DNA from: Lomentospora prolificans
Lineage: Eukaryota > Ascomycota > Sordariomycetes > Microascales > Microascaceae
Assembly (NCBI GenBank): GCA_029532625.1
Contig: JARFXM010000001.1
Coordinates: 1,116,001-1,180,000, forward strand
Direction of reading: 5' to 3'
DNA length: 64,000 nucleotides
Shown here: piece after piece, positions 1 to 13,639 of the stretch
Layout: each line of letters opens with the position of its first letter
Numbering within the stretch: the first letter of the stretch is position 1
The notes under the pieces: model-generated
The model's database searches: none
Told to the model about the DNA's origin: nothing
Seen by the model: only the letters and a program-made list of their open reading frames with translations
Program-made: the position numbers and the translations under genes

Positions 1-3000
1 CTTCCTTATTATTCTATTCTACTAGTAGGATTTATAGGGTATATATAGTAATCTAGAGAAAGTTATTCTAGATACTAATACTACCTTTTAAGATACTATT
101 TAAGCCTAGTAGAGTATAGAGTCTCTTAAGATTTATAATATCCTTCTTTTATATATCTCCTTTCTACCCTATATTTTATACTTCTACTAACCCCTTATAT
201 ATTAGTAATTCTACTTATACTACTTTTAGTAATAGTTTTATTCCTATCACCCCCTCTATTCTTATTACCCCTATAATAGTTACTATAGTTACTACTCTTA
301 ACTTATTAGGTTATATAACTATATATAAGTTTACTTTACTAGCTTATTATATCTAAGTACTCAAAAAGTATATAGAGTTAAATAAAGTAATAGATAATAA
401 TAATAATAATAATAGTAATTATAAGGTTAACTTATTTATTATTAAAAATAAGGTAGACTTATAGTAAGATAGGGGGTTCTTTTTTCTTAGTAATAGTAAT
501 AATATCTTTTAGCTTTAATAAGTAAATTATTTTCTTTTCTTTATATTTTAGTCTTTTATTAATTTATACTATTATTTCTACTATCTAGTAGGTAGTTTTT
601 CTTAGCTTTTAAAGTTCTCTTTTAATCTATTATTTTCTTTTATATTATTATATAATACTTTAAAGTAATTAAGTACTATTATTCCTTATATATTATCTAG
701 GTACTTCTATTCTAGTAGTTTATATCCTTTTTAATATACTAAAACTTCCTAGATTATCTTATATCCTATTTTCTTAGAATATATATAGTAGATTTTCTCT
801 ACTTTATATTCTTCTTTATTATTAATAAGTATTACTAGTAGTTATAAGTTAGTAGTTTATTATCTAAGAAGTAAGTTTATATTTATATATTTTAGCTTAT
901 TAATATTAAAGATATTAGGTATTCTTCCTAGTAGATTCCTAATCTTTACTATATTTAGTAAGATTACTTCTATTATAGTATATTTTATATAGAGCTAGTC
1001 TAGCTTCTTCTTAGGTTAAGTTATAATAATATCTCTTAGAACTACTTATACTTAATCCCTAACTTAGAAAGTTTTAGCTAACTAATACTTAATATTTATA
1101 TATACTTCCTAGTTTAGGGTAGCTACTACTATTAAAGCTTAATAGAGCTTTATAATTTTTTTATCCTACTTATAAATACCTAAGCTTTAGTTATAAGTAA
1201 GTAGTATAATATAATTTTAGTTATAATATCTTTTATAAATAAGATAACTAATAGGGTTTTATATTTATATATTATATAGAATATAGATATACTTATAGAG
1301 GTATTTACTTTACTATTAATAGTAAGCTAGGCTATTAGGTACTAAGTAGGTTAGTTATCCTAAGTATAGTTAATAAAGATCTATAAATAACCTTATATTT
1401 CCTAATTTATATATGCTAGCTCTCTATTAGTTTAGAGCTAATAAGTTATATTAAGTTACTATTCTATATTAAAAAGGTAGTAAAAGTATTACTAAAAGTT
1501 ACCTACTTAGTTTATCCTTTAGTTACTTATAATTACTCTAAGCTAGCTATAATAGTAGACTTAGTATAAAAAGTACTTAATATAGGCTTCTACTTCTATT
1601 AATTCTATTAATTTAAGAGTAACCTTTTTAGATAAATAATCCTTTATTACTTAAAGTAAAGTGTTTTATCTATTTCTAAAAAGTTAGTTATAAAGTCTAT
1701 TTAGATTTTTTAGTAGAAATAATCTAGTACTAGTAGTAGGTAGAGAAGGGCTATTTTCTATTTATACTAAATTTTTATTTATCTATAAATATTATAATTA
1801 TAGAGGAAGTATCTTATATACTTATAGAGGAATAGCTAGTAGAAATCTCTAGATACTATAGTAATAGTTCTATCCCTACTGGGATAGCTAATACTATAGG
1901 TATTATATATATATTAGATTAAGTAACTATATAGCTTATTTAGTAGTTTCCTTTCTTTTCTTTCTTCTTCTCCTAGGATAGTACTCCTAGGTACTTAGAT
2001 ATAGCCCTTATAATATAAAATTCCTTTTCTATCTACTAAATAGTTACTAAGCTAGATTTTTTAGTTAAACTTACTTTCTAAGGAATAATCTTTTATTTAA
2101 ATTACTTTTCTTACTTTTTAGTATAAGGGGTTATATAGTATTATTTTATCTTAAAGTTAGTTTAGTTTACTATTATTAAAGATTCCTTTTAGTTCTTAAG
2201 TTATTATTATTATTATATATAAATAATCTTATACTAATTATAGAATTAGTTAAATTATATAAGTATCCTAATTTTCTAGAGTAAAAATATCTTATTCTCT
2301 TTTTAATAAAGTATTTAAGACTTAGGATTCTTTTCTTAATCTATACTTTATTTAGAAGTTAAACTAGGATAGGTATTCTACTTAGTAAACTTACTATTTT
2401 AATAAATACTAGTATATTATAAAGTATTCTAGGTTTTAATAGTCTATTAGTATTATAAAAGTCTTATAACTATAGAGCTTAGCTAGTTATTATTCTATGT
2501 AATAGATAATAGCTAATATTTCCTTATTATAGATTAGGTAGTTCCTCTTTATAGTAAATAACTTTTATAAGTAGAATATAATAGCTTTCTACTAGTTATT
2601 AACTTTCTAACTTAGATAGTGCTTTAGTATAATCTTACTATAGTCTACCTCTAAGAAGGTTCTATTTTCTAAGCCTTACTAGGTTAGAATTAGTACTTTT
2701 ATAAAGTGGGTTTTTAGGGTTTAGAATACTTTTTTATATTTTATAGTCTATTTAAATAAGATACTCTTTCTAATAAGTACTATAAGGCTTTTTATAATTT
2801 CTAAAAATTTAGGAATAAATAAATATTTAGTAATAGTTAATAAATCTAAGGAAACTATATATACCTATTTATATAATTAGTAATTATTATTTAAGGATAG
2901 TTTTTACTTTTTCTAGATTTATTTATATATTAATACTAGTATAAATAATAAAACTAAGATATTTTACTTCTTTTACTATAAACTTATACTTATTTAAGTT

Positions 3001-6000
3001 AAAACTTATAAACTTATAGATATTCTAAAATTATATATTTTAGCTAAGTAGTCTTTATAGAAACTACTTATATAGATAAGGATACTATCTATATAAGTAG
3101 AGGTAAAGTTATTAAGAAAGTCTTATAATATATAGTTTATATAATACTAGAATATTATAAGAGCTCTAGATAATCTAAAAAGTATTATTATCTATTTAAA
3201 GAACTTATAGTAAATATAAAATACTATCTTAAATTCTTCTCCTTTAATTATCTAAACCTTATAGAATACTTAGATAATATTAACTTTAGTAAATTATATT
3301 ATTTTTATAAAGTTCTAAAAGATTTCTAAGATAAAGAGAAAGAGATATTAGTTTATATATATAATTATATTTAAAGTATAGTAGTTAATATAGAACCTAA
3401 GACCTCTCTAGGTTTATAGATAAATAGGACTAATATAGCTACTTTAGAGCTACTTATATAAATAAAGCCTTTATCTAAGAGGTCTCTTAGGGTTTTATTA
3501 AAAATTAGTAGTTTTTCTCTTAATATATTATAAAGGGTTCCCTAGGGAAAGAGGAGTTCCCTTCCTTAACTATTAGTTTTTAAAGGGATTAAGTAGTTAA
3601 TACCTAGCTTATAAGAATAAAGTTTATTAGCTTCTACTTTTTTTTAAAAAAAAGGGAGTAGATTATAGAATTAAAGTAGAATTGTTTAATAAAACTTATT
3701 ATTAGTTTTTACTTTTTTAGTAGCTAATACCTTTTCTATATCTTTTATACTTATTATAAAAATTATAGCTTTAGCTATTATACTTCCCTTTAAATACTTA
3801 ATCCTTTTAATAATTATTATAAAAGTTAAAACTATAATATAGACTATAAACTTAATTTCTTTATTTAGGGTATACTTATATACTCTTCTATATATAATAC
3901 TTATTTATTAGCTCTATTATACTAGGGGTATTTTTTATATAGAATAAAGAAGGCTTTATTCTAAAGGAGCTATAACTTCTTTAGGATTAGGGGGGATTCT
4001 AGAAAAAATATAATATAAGTATATATAGTTTAGATAAAGTTAATAATTTTAATTATAAATATAGTAAAACTTTAGATAGTAGTTTATTATATTATTTTTA
4101 AAGTATTTTAAACTATTTTTAGTAGAATATACATAATAAAGATCTAGAGCTATTCTACTAGTTCTTTATTAATAGTAATATAATATTTATATCCTTTATC
4201 TATAAGTAGATAGATAAATTTTAAATTATTTATAATTATAAAATTAAAAGTAGAGTTAACTTTATTTACCTATTAAATATTTCTATTCTTTCTATTTTAA
4301 TTAATTTTAGGGTTTATCTTTACTTTAAGGTTACTTATTTCCCTTCTTTTTAAAGTCTTCTTTTTCTTCTAAAACTAGTATACTCTTAATACTATAGATA
4401 TTAATAATATCCTATAGATTATAAGTTATTATATAAGAATATTTACTAATAAAATAACCTTTACTATTATAATAAAGGTATTAATACTCTTTCCTCCTTT
4501 TATTTATCTTATTATCTACTTATTTTACTTTTTTTACCTTAGGTTATCTAATATTACAAACCTAGATAGTATTTAAAAAAATATTACTATCTATATCCCT
4601 TAAGGGGCTTTCTAGACTAAATCTATTCTATAAAAAGTAGTTCTAAATTCCTTACTTATAATAAGGATATATATACTAAGAGATCTATAACTTATTTTCT
4701 CTATTTTTAAATAAGTACTTTTACTCTTAATAGAATACCTAAAAGTATTAAGTCTACTTAAAATACTAGGTAATAAGGTAGAGTACTTAAATATAGTTAA
4801 AGTAGTTAGTAAATATAGTAATACCTATTAACTTATTCTTTAAAGTAAAGGAAAGTATATTTCTTAACTAAGTAAACTAAATAATATTATCTTATTAATT
4901 TACTTTTATAATTAATATAATATCTTTAAAGATAAAGAGGAACTCCTTAAATAACTAGTTATTAGTTTAAATAAGTTTATAAAGCTAGTTTTAAATTATA
5001 GTTTATAATTAAGTATTACTAAATATATAGATAATATATTATAATAATTCTAAGAGAGGATAAGCCCCTTTTATTCTACTACTAGCCTAGAACTAGTAGA
5101 TTCTTTATCTCTTATTAAAAAGGATTATATATATAATTTTATACTAAATAATTTTTTTACTTTTAATTAAACCTTATAGTCTATCTTTATTTAGTTTAAA
5201 GATAATATTATCTAGAAAGAACTAGAAGTTACTAGAGTTATTATTCTATATAGGCTATACTAAAACTTTTCTCTTTACTTCTATTATAGTATTTCTATTT
5301 ACTTTTATTTCTATAATTTCTAGGATTTTACTTCTTAAGACCTCTAACTATAAAGTATCTATAAAAAGAGGAGTAGAAGTACTTAAGAATTATTAATAGA
5401 TCTAGTAAAGGAGCTCTAAATTAGTAGTAATTATATTCAAGAGTACTTATTAATTATTAAGTTTATATAAGTAAAGTATCTAGGAGGCTCTTATTACTAA
5501 CCTTTTAGAGTTAAAGTAAATCTACTATTAAGACTCTATTCTACTTATTATTTTATTCTACTTTATTATTTATAACTATAAGTCTTTTCTATTATTATTA
5601 AGTTAATTATTTAATATATTATAGTTTTATTAGAGAAAACTTAGGTAATAATCTATAATATATTAAAATCTAAATAATAAAGAGGGAAGATCTAAATAAA
5701 GGGCTTTATAGGAGCTATCTAGCTTTCTTATAGAGTTCTACCCTTATATAAGTAGTTACTACTCCTAGGGGTATAGGTACTACTCTTAAGGGTTTAGCTT
5801 TACTAAACTATACTAGTATACTAGTTTATTTAGAGTTACTAAACTATACCTACTTACTAGTCTATTTAGTATTACTACTTATACTGAAATACTAGCTTAT
5901 ATAGTACTACTATAAGGTAGATAGTATTACCTAGCTATAGATAGTAGTTAGACCTAGTGATTAATCTAGGTAGCCAGGTCTAGTACCTAGTGTAGTCATG

Positions 6001-6060
6001 TGTAGCTAGGTCTGGCTCTCAGCTATAACTTCCTCCTGGGTCAAGACCCTTACATAGAGG
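1..6060 (-). mobile_element. RIP-saturated Ty3/gypsy relic, left end cut by window
   Basis: No open gene is present. Reading the minus strand through stop codons gives a recognisable Ty3/gypsy reverse transcriptase and RNase H stretch at about 2,660-3,160. It has a YxDDI-like motif near 3,064-3,095 (YIDSILIY) and a FLGF-like segment near 2,835-2,850, followed by residues resembling the FxxTLKTHF...LT start of RNase H. Integrase would lie at lower coordinates and gag at higher ones, but I cannot delimit them. CpA and TpG are almost absent over 6 kb, with only about a dozen seen, while CpT, CpC, ApG and GpG remain, which is the mark of RIP. The last 60-80 bases (about 5,985-6,060) regain CA and TG, so the mutated block ends near there. 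Coordinates of the element itself are approximate. Confidence 0.75.
2660..3160 (-). pseudogene. Ty3/gypsy reverse transcriptase/RNase H fragment
   Basis: Minus-strand translation, ignoring stops, follows the canonical gypsy order: a YIDSILIY block equivalent to YLDDILIY, an LDLLTITKYLFIPKFLEI block equivalent to FLGFxNFYRRFIxxFSxI, then IKSLIVLIRKSILF equivalent to the AKPLTxLTRKxxPF segment. Many glutamine, arginine and tryptophan codons have become TAA or TAG, as expected of C-to-T and G-to-A mutation on both strands. It cannot be functional. The assignment rests on the order of several blocks, not on one motif. Confidence 0.7.
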
Positions 6061-6700
6061 GATTATATAGAAAGATATTTTACTATCTAGCTTAATATAT
6101 TATTAGTATTATAGTAAGAAAAAGTAAAAGGAAGAAGTTAGACTAACTAAGGGAGGACTAATAAGTTAGGGCTAGTAGGGATTAAAAGGAGTCTTTAATA
6201 ATAAAGACTCGAGAGAGGAGGTATTATATTACAAGCTAATATAACCTCTTATATAAACTAGGTAGGTAAGTATAATAGAAAAAGATAAACCCTAGTATAA
6301 CTTAGATAAGTAAAGATTAGGTAGTATAACCTAGGCTAATTAAATATAAGACTAGGTAGGGAAGGAAAAGTAGAGCCTTCCTAGCTAATTAGGGGAGAAC
6401 TATATTAAAAGTAAGTATAGTCTAAGAAGGATTATACCTTAGAGATATATAGTCTATTAGGGGATTATATCTAAGAGATCTATGGTCAGGGAAAATCGAG
6501 TTTATATAAGTTATAGTTATTATTATTATATATCTTAGTTATTCTTTATTTTTCTAGGAATTAATTTAAGTTATTTCATAAATTATGTTCAAATATATAT
6601 TATAAATCTTTATTAGTATTATCTAACTATTATACTTGTCTATTAATAGGCCTAACTATTCTAACTTTAAGGTAACTAACCCTATAGATAGTGTTAGAAT
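6061..6700. repeat. Dispersed LTR-like repeat R1, copy a
   Basis: About 640 bases that recur at 33,094-33,705. Shared anchors in the same order include TAATATATTATTAGTATTAT, TATAACCTCTTATA, a run reading ATTTAAGTTATTTCATAAA and AGGCCTAACTATTCTAAC. Length and position beside other LTR fragments suggest a solo LTR, but no clear TG...CA ends remain after mutation. The two copies are 26 kb apart with several other elements between them, so I do not call them a single element. Confidence 0.75.
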
Positions 6701-6982
6701 GTTATAGAACTTTAGTAATAAGTAAGTGATACTAGAGGTGAGTAAGCAGGAGTGTAAGGAATATATAAATGAATAAGGAACTATAAACTACCTAGAGAAG
6801 AATAGGACTATTTTACTATTATATAAGAACATCTACCTGTATACCTATAGACTATATAGAGGTGACTTATATGAAAACAGTGGCTATGATAAACTCTATG
6901 AATAGCATTATAGAACCCCCTACTAACTTACTTGCTAGCAGCTTAGCAGCTAGTAGGTAAGCAGAAAAGCTAAGCTATAATA
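6701..6982 (+). repeat. Truncated R3 long terminal repeat
   Basis: This segment matches the LTRs of the intact element at 14,828-17,486 from about 80 bases inside the LTR to its end. Shared landmarks are the promoter-like AAGGAATATATAAA, the TATATAGAGGTGA segment, AATAGCATTATAGAACCCCC and the GCAGCTAG repeats near the end. The 5' part is missing, and the fragment abuts repeat R1 directly, so one inserted into or recombined with the other. Confidence 0.8.
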
Positions 6983-8879
6983 GTTAGTAATTATATAAAT
7001 TTAATGTAAAGATATAAATCTTAAATTTAGTAAATTATTGTACTTTAATTAATTATAAAAACTTTTTATAATAAAAAGTAAGGGTAATAGTCTTTTTACA
7101 CAGTATAATTAAGATTTCAAGATTTTTATAGAATGCTAATCCTCTTTTTTAGTTTTATATAAATAAAACTAAAAGAATAGTAAAAGCATTACTAATTCAG
7201 AAAAATTACTATTAAATAGCTTTATAGAGATTTAATATAAAACTAATAGCTTTTTATAAAATATGTAATATAAAAATCCTTATAGTCAAATAGATTTAGT
7301 TCCATTCTTAATTAGGATTAAAGTAGATTTATAGTTAATACTTTGTTAATATAATAATAGAGGTTTTACTAAGTTTTTAAAGAAAACTTTTAAGGACTTT
7401 TTAAAAATATATTTAAACATATATTTCTTAAATATTATAGAAGATTTTCCCAAGACTTCTATTAATACTAATAATATTTATAACCTCTAGCTATAAAGTA
7501 GTTAAAAGATTCTAATATTTTAATCCTTAGTAAAAGGTAGTAAAAAGATATATCAGAAAAAGGGTTATAGAATATACATTATATAAAGTACTAAGTTTAG
7601 CTTAATATATAAAGTAGATTATTATTATTACTTTTCTATAATAAATTTATGATTATTTTATATAATATACTGTATTATTAACCTTATATTTTTTCTAAAA
7701 ATGAGTTTTAATTTAGCTATAATACTATATAAGTAAGAAGTTACCTAGTAAAACTACTTATCTCTAGATTGAATATTATGTTTAAAAGAAAATCTATAAT
7801 GGGTTATTAAAGAACTTTTATATTAATTAAAACTTCTAGTTTACTAAAAGGATGTAAAGTAATTTCATGAAAGTTTTATTTATAATTATATAAGATTTCT
7901 AGCTTATATTTACTAAAATATAAATAATAGTTTTACTAATTTACATAATAACTAGCATGAATTTCTTATTTATTATTAACCTAAAAGGTTTCTAATTATA
8001 CTAGTTAATTATAAAAGGCTCTAATACTTATTAATATATTAGAACTACTTTCTAAAATCCTTATTAAATAAATATTCTTTTAACCCTAGATTTAATTCCT
8101 ATATATATAATTTTCTAATAATAAATAGTCAAGAAAATAATAATAAATACAATTTATTCCTTTAATAATACTTATTTTCATTGAATTCTTTTTATAAAGT
8201 AATTATTTATAAATTTAAGTATAATTCCTAGTTAACTTTCTTATATAAGTATAATTAATCCTTATTATCTTTATATACTCATGATTATCAATATCATAAT
8301 AGATAATATAAAGTAGTCTTATAGAGAAGCCCTTGTCAAAGTTTGTTATTATTTTTTTACACTAAAAATTATTATAATTCTTTAAATAGTATAATATTAT
8401 CCAATTTTAACTATTTAAATTTATTAATAATCTTACTAGTAAATATAAAAAAAATATATAAGTATGGTAAATACATAAGAAGATTAATAATAATAATTTA
8501 GTTATTAAAGATAATTAAAGAGTATAATATACTATTAAGTTCTATTTAAAGCTTATTTCTTAAATTATAAAATGTATCTTGGATTAAAAAAAGACTTAAA
8601 AGACTATTAAAAACTTAAAGACTTAATAAAATATTTTAGTTCACATATAGATAGAAGTTTAAAATGTTACATATATAATAACTTTTATAATTTAAAATGA
8701 AATTTTAATTAACTTCATTAAGTTTACTTACTTTATTATAAATATATAAAAGCTAAGAGTATCTTTTAAGTTAATATAAATAAAATCTCTTTATTTAAGA
8801 AAAACTTTTACGATAAAATTTTAAGAAACTAATATTCTTTTTAGATTAATTATACGAGTAAACTTATATAAATCTACTA
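6983..8879. other. AT-rich stretch without a gene
   Basis: Very AT-rich sequence in which CpA and TpG are more frequent than in the first 6 kb, although total G+C is lower. No open frame, RNA gene or defined repeat end was found. It is probably old transposon sequence, but no motif was seen to say which. Confidence 0.6.
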
Positions 8880-9545
8880 AGAATTTTAATTTAATAGTAT
8901 TATGTTATAAAAATAATAAAAGTAATTTTAGATTAACTAATAAAAATAGTAAATAAGATCTTTTAAAAAAAGAAGTATAAATATTTAAAGTTAATCTAAC
9001 TAGTAGCATTAAATAAGTATATAATTATAATTCTTAAATATTTAAAAGATATAAATAAGTGATTTATAAATAGATTATATTACTTAGTTTATAGTTTATT
9101 TAATAAATCAATCTATTTCATTTTAATTAACTAGATTTATATTTTTAGTTTGGTAGGTATTAACTTTATAAAGTATATTTAGAGATATTATAATAATTAT
9201 AAATTATTATTAAAAGTTCTTTTTCTTAGGAAGAATTATAAAAGATTATTATACAATAAAGCTAAGATATATTTATTATAAAGTAGTTAAAGAAATAAAA
9301 AAGGAAGGAGGAAAAAGAGACTGATTTAGGGGTTTATATATTTTTATAGTATTGCTGAGTAGGTCTTTAATAAGTTATTAGAGGAAATTTAGGAGATTAT
9401 TATATAGATTTATAAAGATTTTATAGAAGTATAAATATACTTGTTATAAGGTTCTAGTTACTTTACTAATAGTTTACTAGGTATGTATAAGTATTAATAT
9501 TACTAATACTCTTCTTCTAGGTCTGATCTATTATACTAGCTTTAT
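8880..9545. repeat. Dispersed repeat R2, copy A
   Basis: This segment aligns with 18,000-18,430 (copy B), 19,560-20,276 (copy C) and, for its last 250 bases, 33,722-33,974 (copy D). Shared landmarks are a GAAA/GGAA-rich purine tract, a GGTTTATATAT...TATAGTATT segment, a GTTACTTTACTA...GTTTACTAGGTAT segment and a final TCTTCTAGGTCTGA. Copy D ends in TCTAACCTGTTACA. It may be an LTR with upstream element sequence. The outer limit at the low-coordinate side is uncertain. Confidence 0.65.
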
Positions 9546-10669
9546 TACCTCTTTTTAGAAATAAATATTAACAAGTTACTATCTTAATCTTTAGGAATAT
9601 ATTAATATAATATTAAGATTAAAAAAAAGATATATTATAAAACCTATAATATATTTTTAAAGAACTTTTTGCTTTCTAAGAAGGCTTAAATAGGCTATTA
9701 AATAAAAACTTTGTTTTAATGATTCTCCAATTATTATCTTAGTATTCTTTATAAAGAAGCTAAAAGGAGGACTTTAATGTTATATATATTATTATAAACT
9801 AAATACTATCTTTAAAAAGACTTGGTATTTAGTTTTATTAATTTTTAGATCTCAACTATTTTTTAATATAAAATCTTTTATAAAAGCTAGATATTTCTAC
9901 TCTCTTCTATAAATTTTAGATATATAAAAAAGATAAGATATATATAATTCTAATAATTACTTTTTTTAAAAATAATTTATTTCTTCTTAACTCTAGTTAT
10001 TATATGTATTTGTAAATATATTTTACGTTTAGTATAATATAATCTTTAGAATCAATAAAAATCTTTTAAATTAGTAATTTATCTTAAAATTATAATCTTT
10101 TATAATCTGTTATTAATATACTTACTATTTAAAAAGTATTTAATAACTTATAAAGTAAGATTTTTATAATCTATTAGAATAATAAAGTATCCTATAAACT
10201 ATAACTTACTATATATTTATTTAAAAATATTAAATAATAACTAGTAAATTTTTATAAATTAAATAATTAATTAGTTTTTATTAAAAGTATTTTTAATATA
10301 AATAAATTAATAGAAATATCTATTTCTATATTATATACAAGTATTATCTATTTATATATATAAACTAAAATATTTATTTTAAATACTATTTTTTAAAGGT
10401 AGAATATATTAAAACTAATAGTATAATAAGTTTTAACTTTAAGTTATTTATATAATTTCATAACTTAAACCTTAACTAAAAAGCTAATCTATTTTTATAA
10501 GATTATTTAAAAGATTTTAAGACTTTAAAAGAAATTTAGATAAACTCTTTATAATAATCTAAAAATCTTGAGAATCTTCTAAGTACCTAGATTATAATTA
10601 GTATTTATATTAAATAATTATAATTATTCTTTTAAAAATAAAGTCTTACTTTTTTCTTCACTTTAATAC

Positions 10670-10950
10670 TAAATCCTAAGCATTTAATTTTCTTAATTCT
10701 AAAAGTATATTTATTAATATTTATATATATACTAATATTTTATAACTTAATAAAAACTTTTTAATTTTTTTTATTAGTAATGAGAGATTTCCTAGTATAA
10801 ATTAAGATATTACTAATAAAGGTATAAATAAAATTATTTAAGAATTTCTATAATATAATATTTAATTATCAAAAGACTATAAAGCTATTCATTAAGTTAA
10901 AAAGAATGATAAACTATTTATAAGGTTTATGTTATGTTTAGATAGTATAT
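10670..10950 (-). pseudogene. Ty3/gypsy reverse transcriptase fragment
   Basis: Read on the minus strand, this contains the block SIYINI-NKYTFRI-KIKCLGF. It corresponds to the gypsy segment GLYxxxxKCEFxxxxxKYLGF. A homologous, frameshifted version lies at 19,375-19,520, where the block reads SLYINANKYTLKITE followed in another frame by KYLGF. Two independent copies keeping the same blocks make the assignment more secure than either alone. Confidence 0.65.
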
Positions 10951-11941
10951 TCTTTTAAAAATTTAAATTTTATAGAGTATAGTATAGATATCTAGTTCAT
11001 AAATTATTTTATATTAAACAATAATAAAAAAGTCTTCGAGGTTAATAAGAATAAATATTAATTATTTTTAAAAAAATAATATTTAGTTTATAGTAATTTA
11101 TATAGAATTAAGGTCCCTTTTCAGCTTTTTTAGAAAAAGTATTAAAATAATTCGAAAGGTATTAGTATAAATAAAGTTCTTTAATAGTCTATTTAACATC
11201 TTTTTAAACGTCAAAAGTTCATTATAAGGTATATTATATAATAGTCCTTATAGTATTATTTTTTCCTTCCTATTAGTATCTTCTTTAATTTTAATTATAT
11301 AATCTATTCTTAAGTAATAAAATAGTAAGTTATTAGTATTTATTTTCTAGAAGAAAGTAATAAAGTTATAATAGTAAGTAGATAGCTCAGCTTTAGACTT
11401 TATAATTAGTTTAGATATTAGTATTTTCTTAATATTTATAAAAAAGTTAAAAAAAATATTTAAATAATAGAGAGTTAATAATCAATTTTTCCTTTCTTTT
11501 CTTATACGTTTTTCCTTTATAATAATACTAAAGTAAGACTATAAAAGCTATAGTAGATATATTTACTAATTCTAAATTATTATCCTAGTTTCTATTCTCA
11601 ATCTTAATATAGAATTATCTATTATTTACTAACTTATTCTTTATTAAGTTAATAATAAGTATTTAGAATCTTATCTATTATAATCCTAAAATAATATTAT
11701 TAACTTATCCTACGATTACACAAAAAAAAAACTATTTCTATTTAAAGTTATTAAAATCTAATTTTTAATAAATAACCTTATCTAGTATAGTCTTATTAAT
11801 ATTAATCTACTAAAATAGATAAGAAATAATTTTAATATATAGGGTTATTTGTTAAAAGTTAAATATATAGTGTTAATTAATACTTATATATAATAGAGTC
11901 TAGCTATTCTAAAATTATTATAATTTAAGTTTATATCAAAT

Positions 11942-12011
11942 ATTTTATATAGCTCTCTTAGTTCTTTCTTTCTAAGATTTTATATAGCTCTCTTAGTTCT
12001 TTCTTTCTAAG
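11942..12011. repeat. Perfect 35-bp tandem duplication
   Basis: Two adjacent identical 35-base units (11,942-11,976 and 11,977-12,011), each beginning ATTTTATATAGCTCTCTTAG. Because the copies are identical inside heavily mutated DNA, the duplication probably arose after most of the mutation. Confidence 0.9.
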
Positions 12012-13639
12012 ATACTTTTAACTCCTACTAGTAACTTTTAGTAAAACTTATTTATTTCTTGATTATTTAGAGTTTTGCTAGCTACTAGCTAGGAACTATT
12101 ACTTTATTACTAATAGTAACTATACTTATTCTTATAGATTATTTAGCTAAAGATAATAAAAAGGATATAATAGAGTAGTTATGTCTTTTATATTAAAAAT
12201 AGTATCCTTCATTTTTCTTTGAATTAATTTCTTATTTACTTATTTTATATACTTCTTTAATAAAGTTTTACTTTCTTTAGTATAAGTAGGGTCTAAGGTT
12301 AAGCTAGTATTAGTATAGTATCTACTTAAGATTTTTATACTTATTATTAATATTAATTTCTATTTTATTTCATCAGTAAGTTAATAGTATTATATATATT
12401 GAAAAGGGTATTATTACTTCTTTCTAATCCTAACAGCTTTTATCTAAGAGCTTTTTTTTAGATATTCTTAAATTACTTATTACAATTATCTAATATAGTA
12501 ATCTAGCTAGTAATAGCTTAGTATAAGTCTCTATTTAGAGCTATTTTTAAAATAGTTTATCTATGTAGGAAGCTTTTCTAATATTTATAAAAACTACTTT
12601 TAAACTTAGAGTAGAAGTAGGTAAAAAAATTTGGTTATGCATCTATAATAATTCTAAACTTATCTTTAGGTTTCTCCTCTATATTTAAATCCTAATAGTA
12701 GTTATTAAAATATATAAAGAATTTATCTAAGGATTTTTAAAGGTTTTAATATTAGATATATATAGTATATAACTTCCAAAGTATTATATTTAGATAAAAG
12801 AAGATATAATAAATTTAGTTCTTTTCTTTATTAATAGCTTTTATATTTAATTAGAATTTATTCTTCACTTTAGTTATCTAAGTTTAATAATTAGTTTTTT
12901 TTCTATTAAATTTCTTTAAGTAAGAGAGTAAGTATTATAACTACTATATTAAAAGAAATAGTTACTAAATAGCTAGCATAGTTATAGTTATAAGTATCAA
13001 TATCTCTTTTTAGTTACCATTTTTCCTAGGTTAATTATTTATTATAATTATTAAAAGTTCTATATAGTTATCTTAGTTACATTATATAATCTTAGAATAC
13101 TTTGATTTACGCTTTATTTACCTCTTTCTACTTTTTTTACTTCTTAATAACGTTTTATAATTCAATTATAATCTTAGTAAGGAGAGCCTCAAGTAAAAGG
13201 CTAGAGTTCCCTTTTATATTTATAAATACATTTTATTATTCAACTATAATTTATGATTTATTAAAAGTAAGCTCTATTTTATAGTTTCTAGTTTAAAATT
13301 TACTCAGAAAATAAACTCTTACTTATAATTTATAGTTTATAATCTATAAGGAGAATAGTCTTTTATCTATAGCTGATAGTTTATAGTTTATTAATAGTAA
13401 GTTCTAATTTATATAGATTAAATCTTAATATAAAAGGTTACTTAATCAATTATCTAAGTATAACTTATCAATAGAGGGAATTTAAATAGAACAGAAAAAA
13501 GGAGTCTTAGGAGATTAATTAGTATAGTATCTTAGCTATTAATTAATATCTTATTATTATTATAGTAATAGTAGATTATTTAAAAAGTTCTCTTCATTAG
13601 TAGTTAGTGTTTTAATTAGCTTAAGTAATTATATAAGCT

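Noticed and set aside
13102..13284. 60-codon plus-strand open frame
   Set aside because: Low-complexity F/Y/I/L translation in AT-rich transposon debris, with no domain or coding context.
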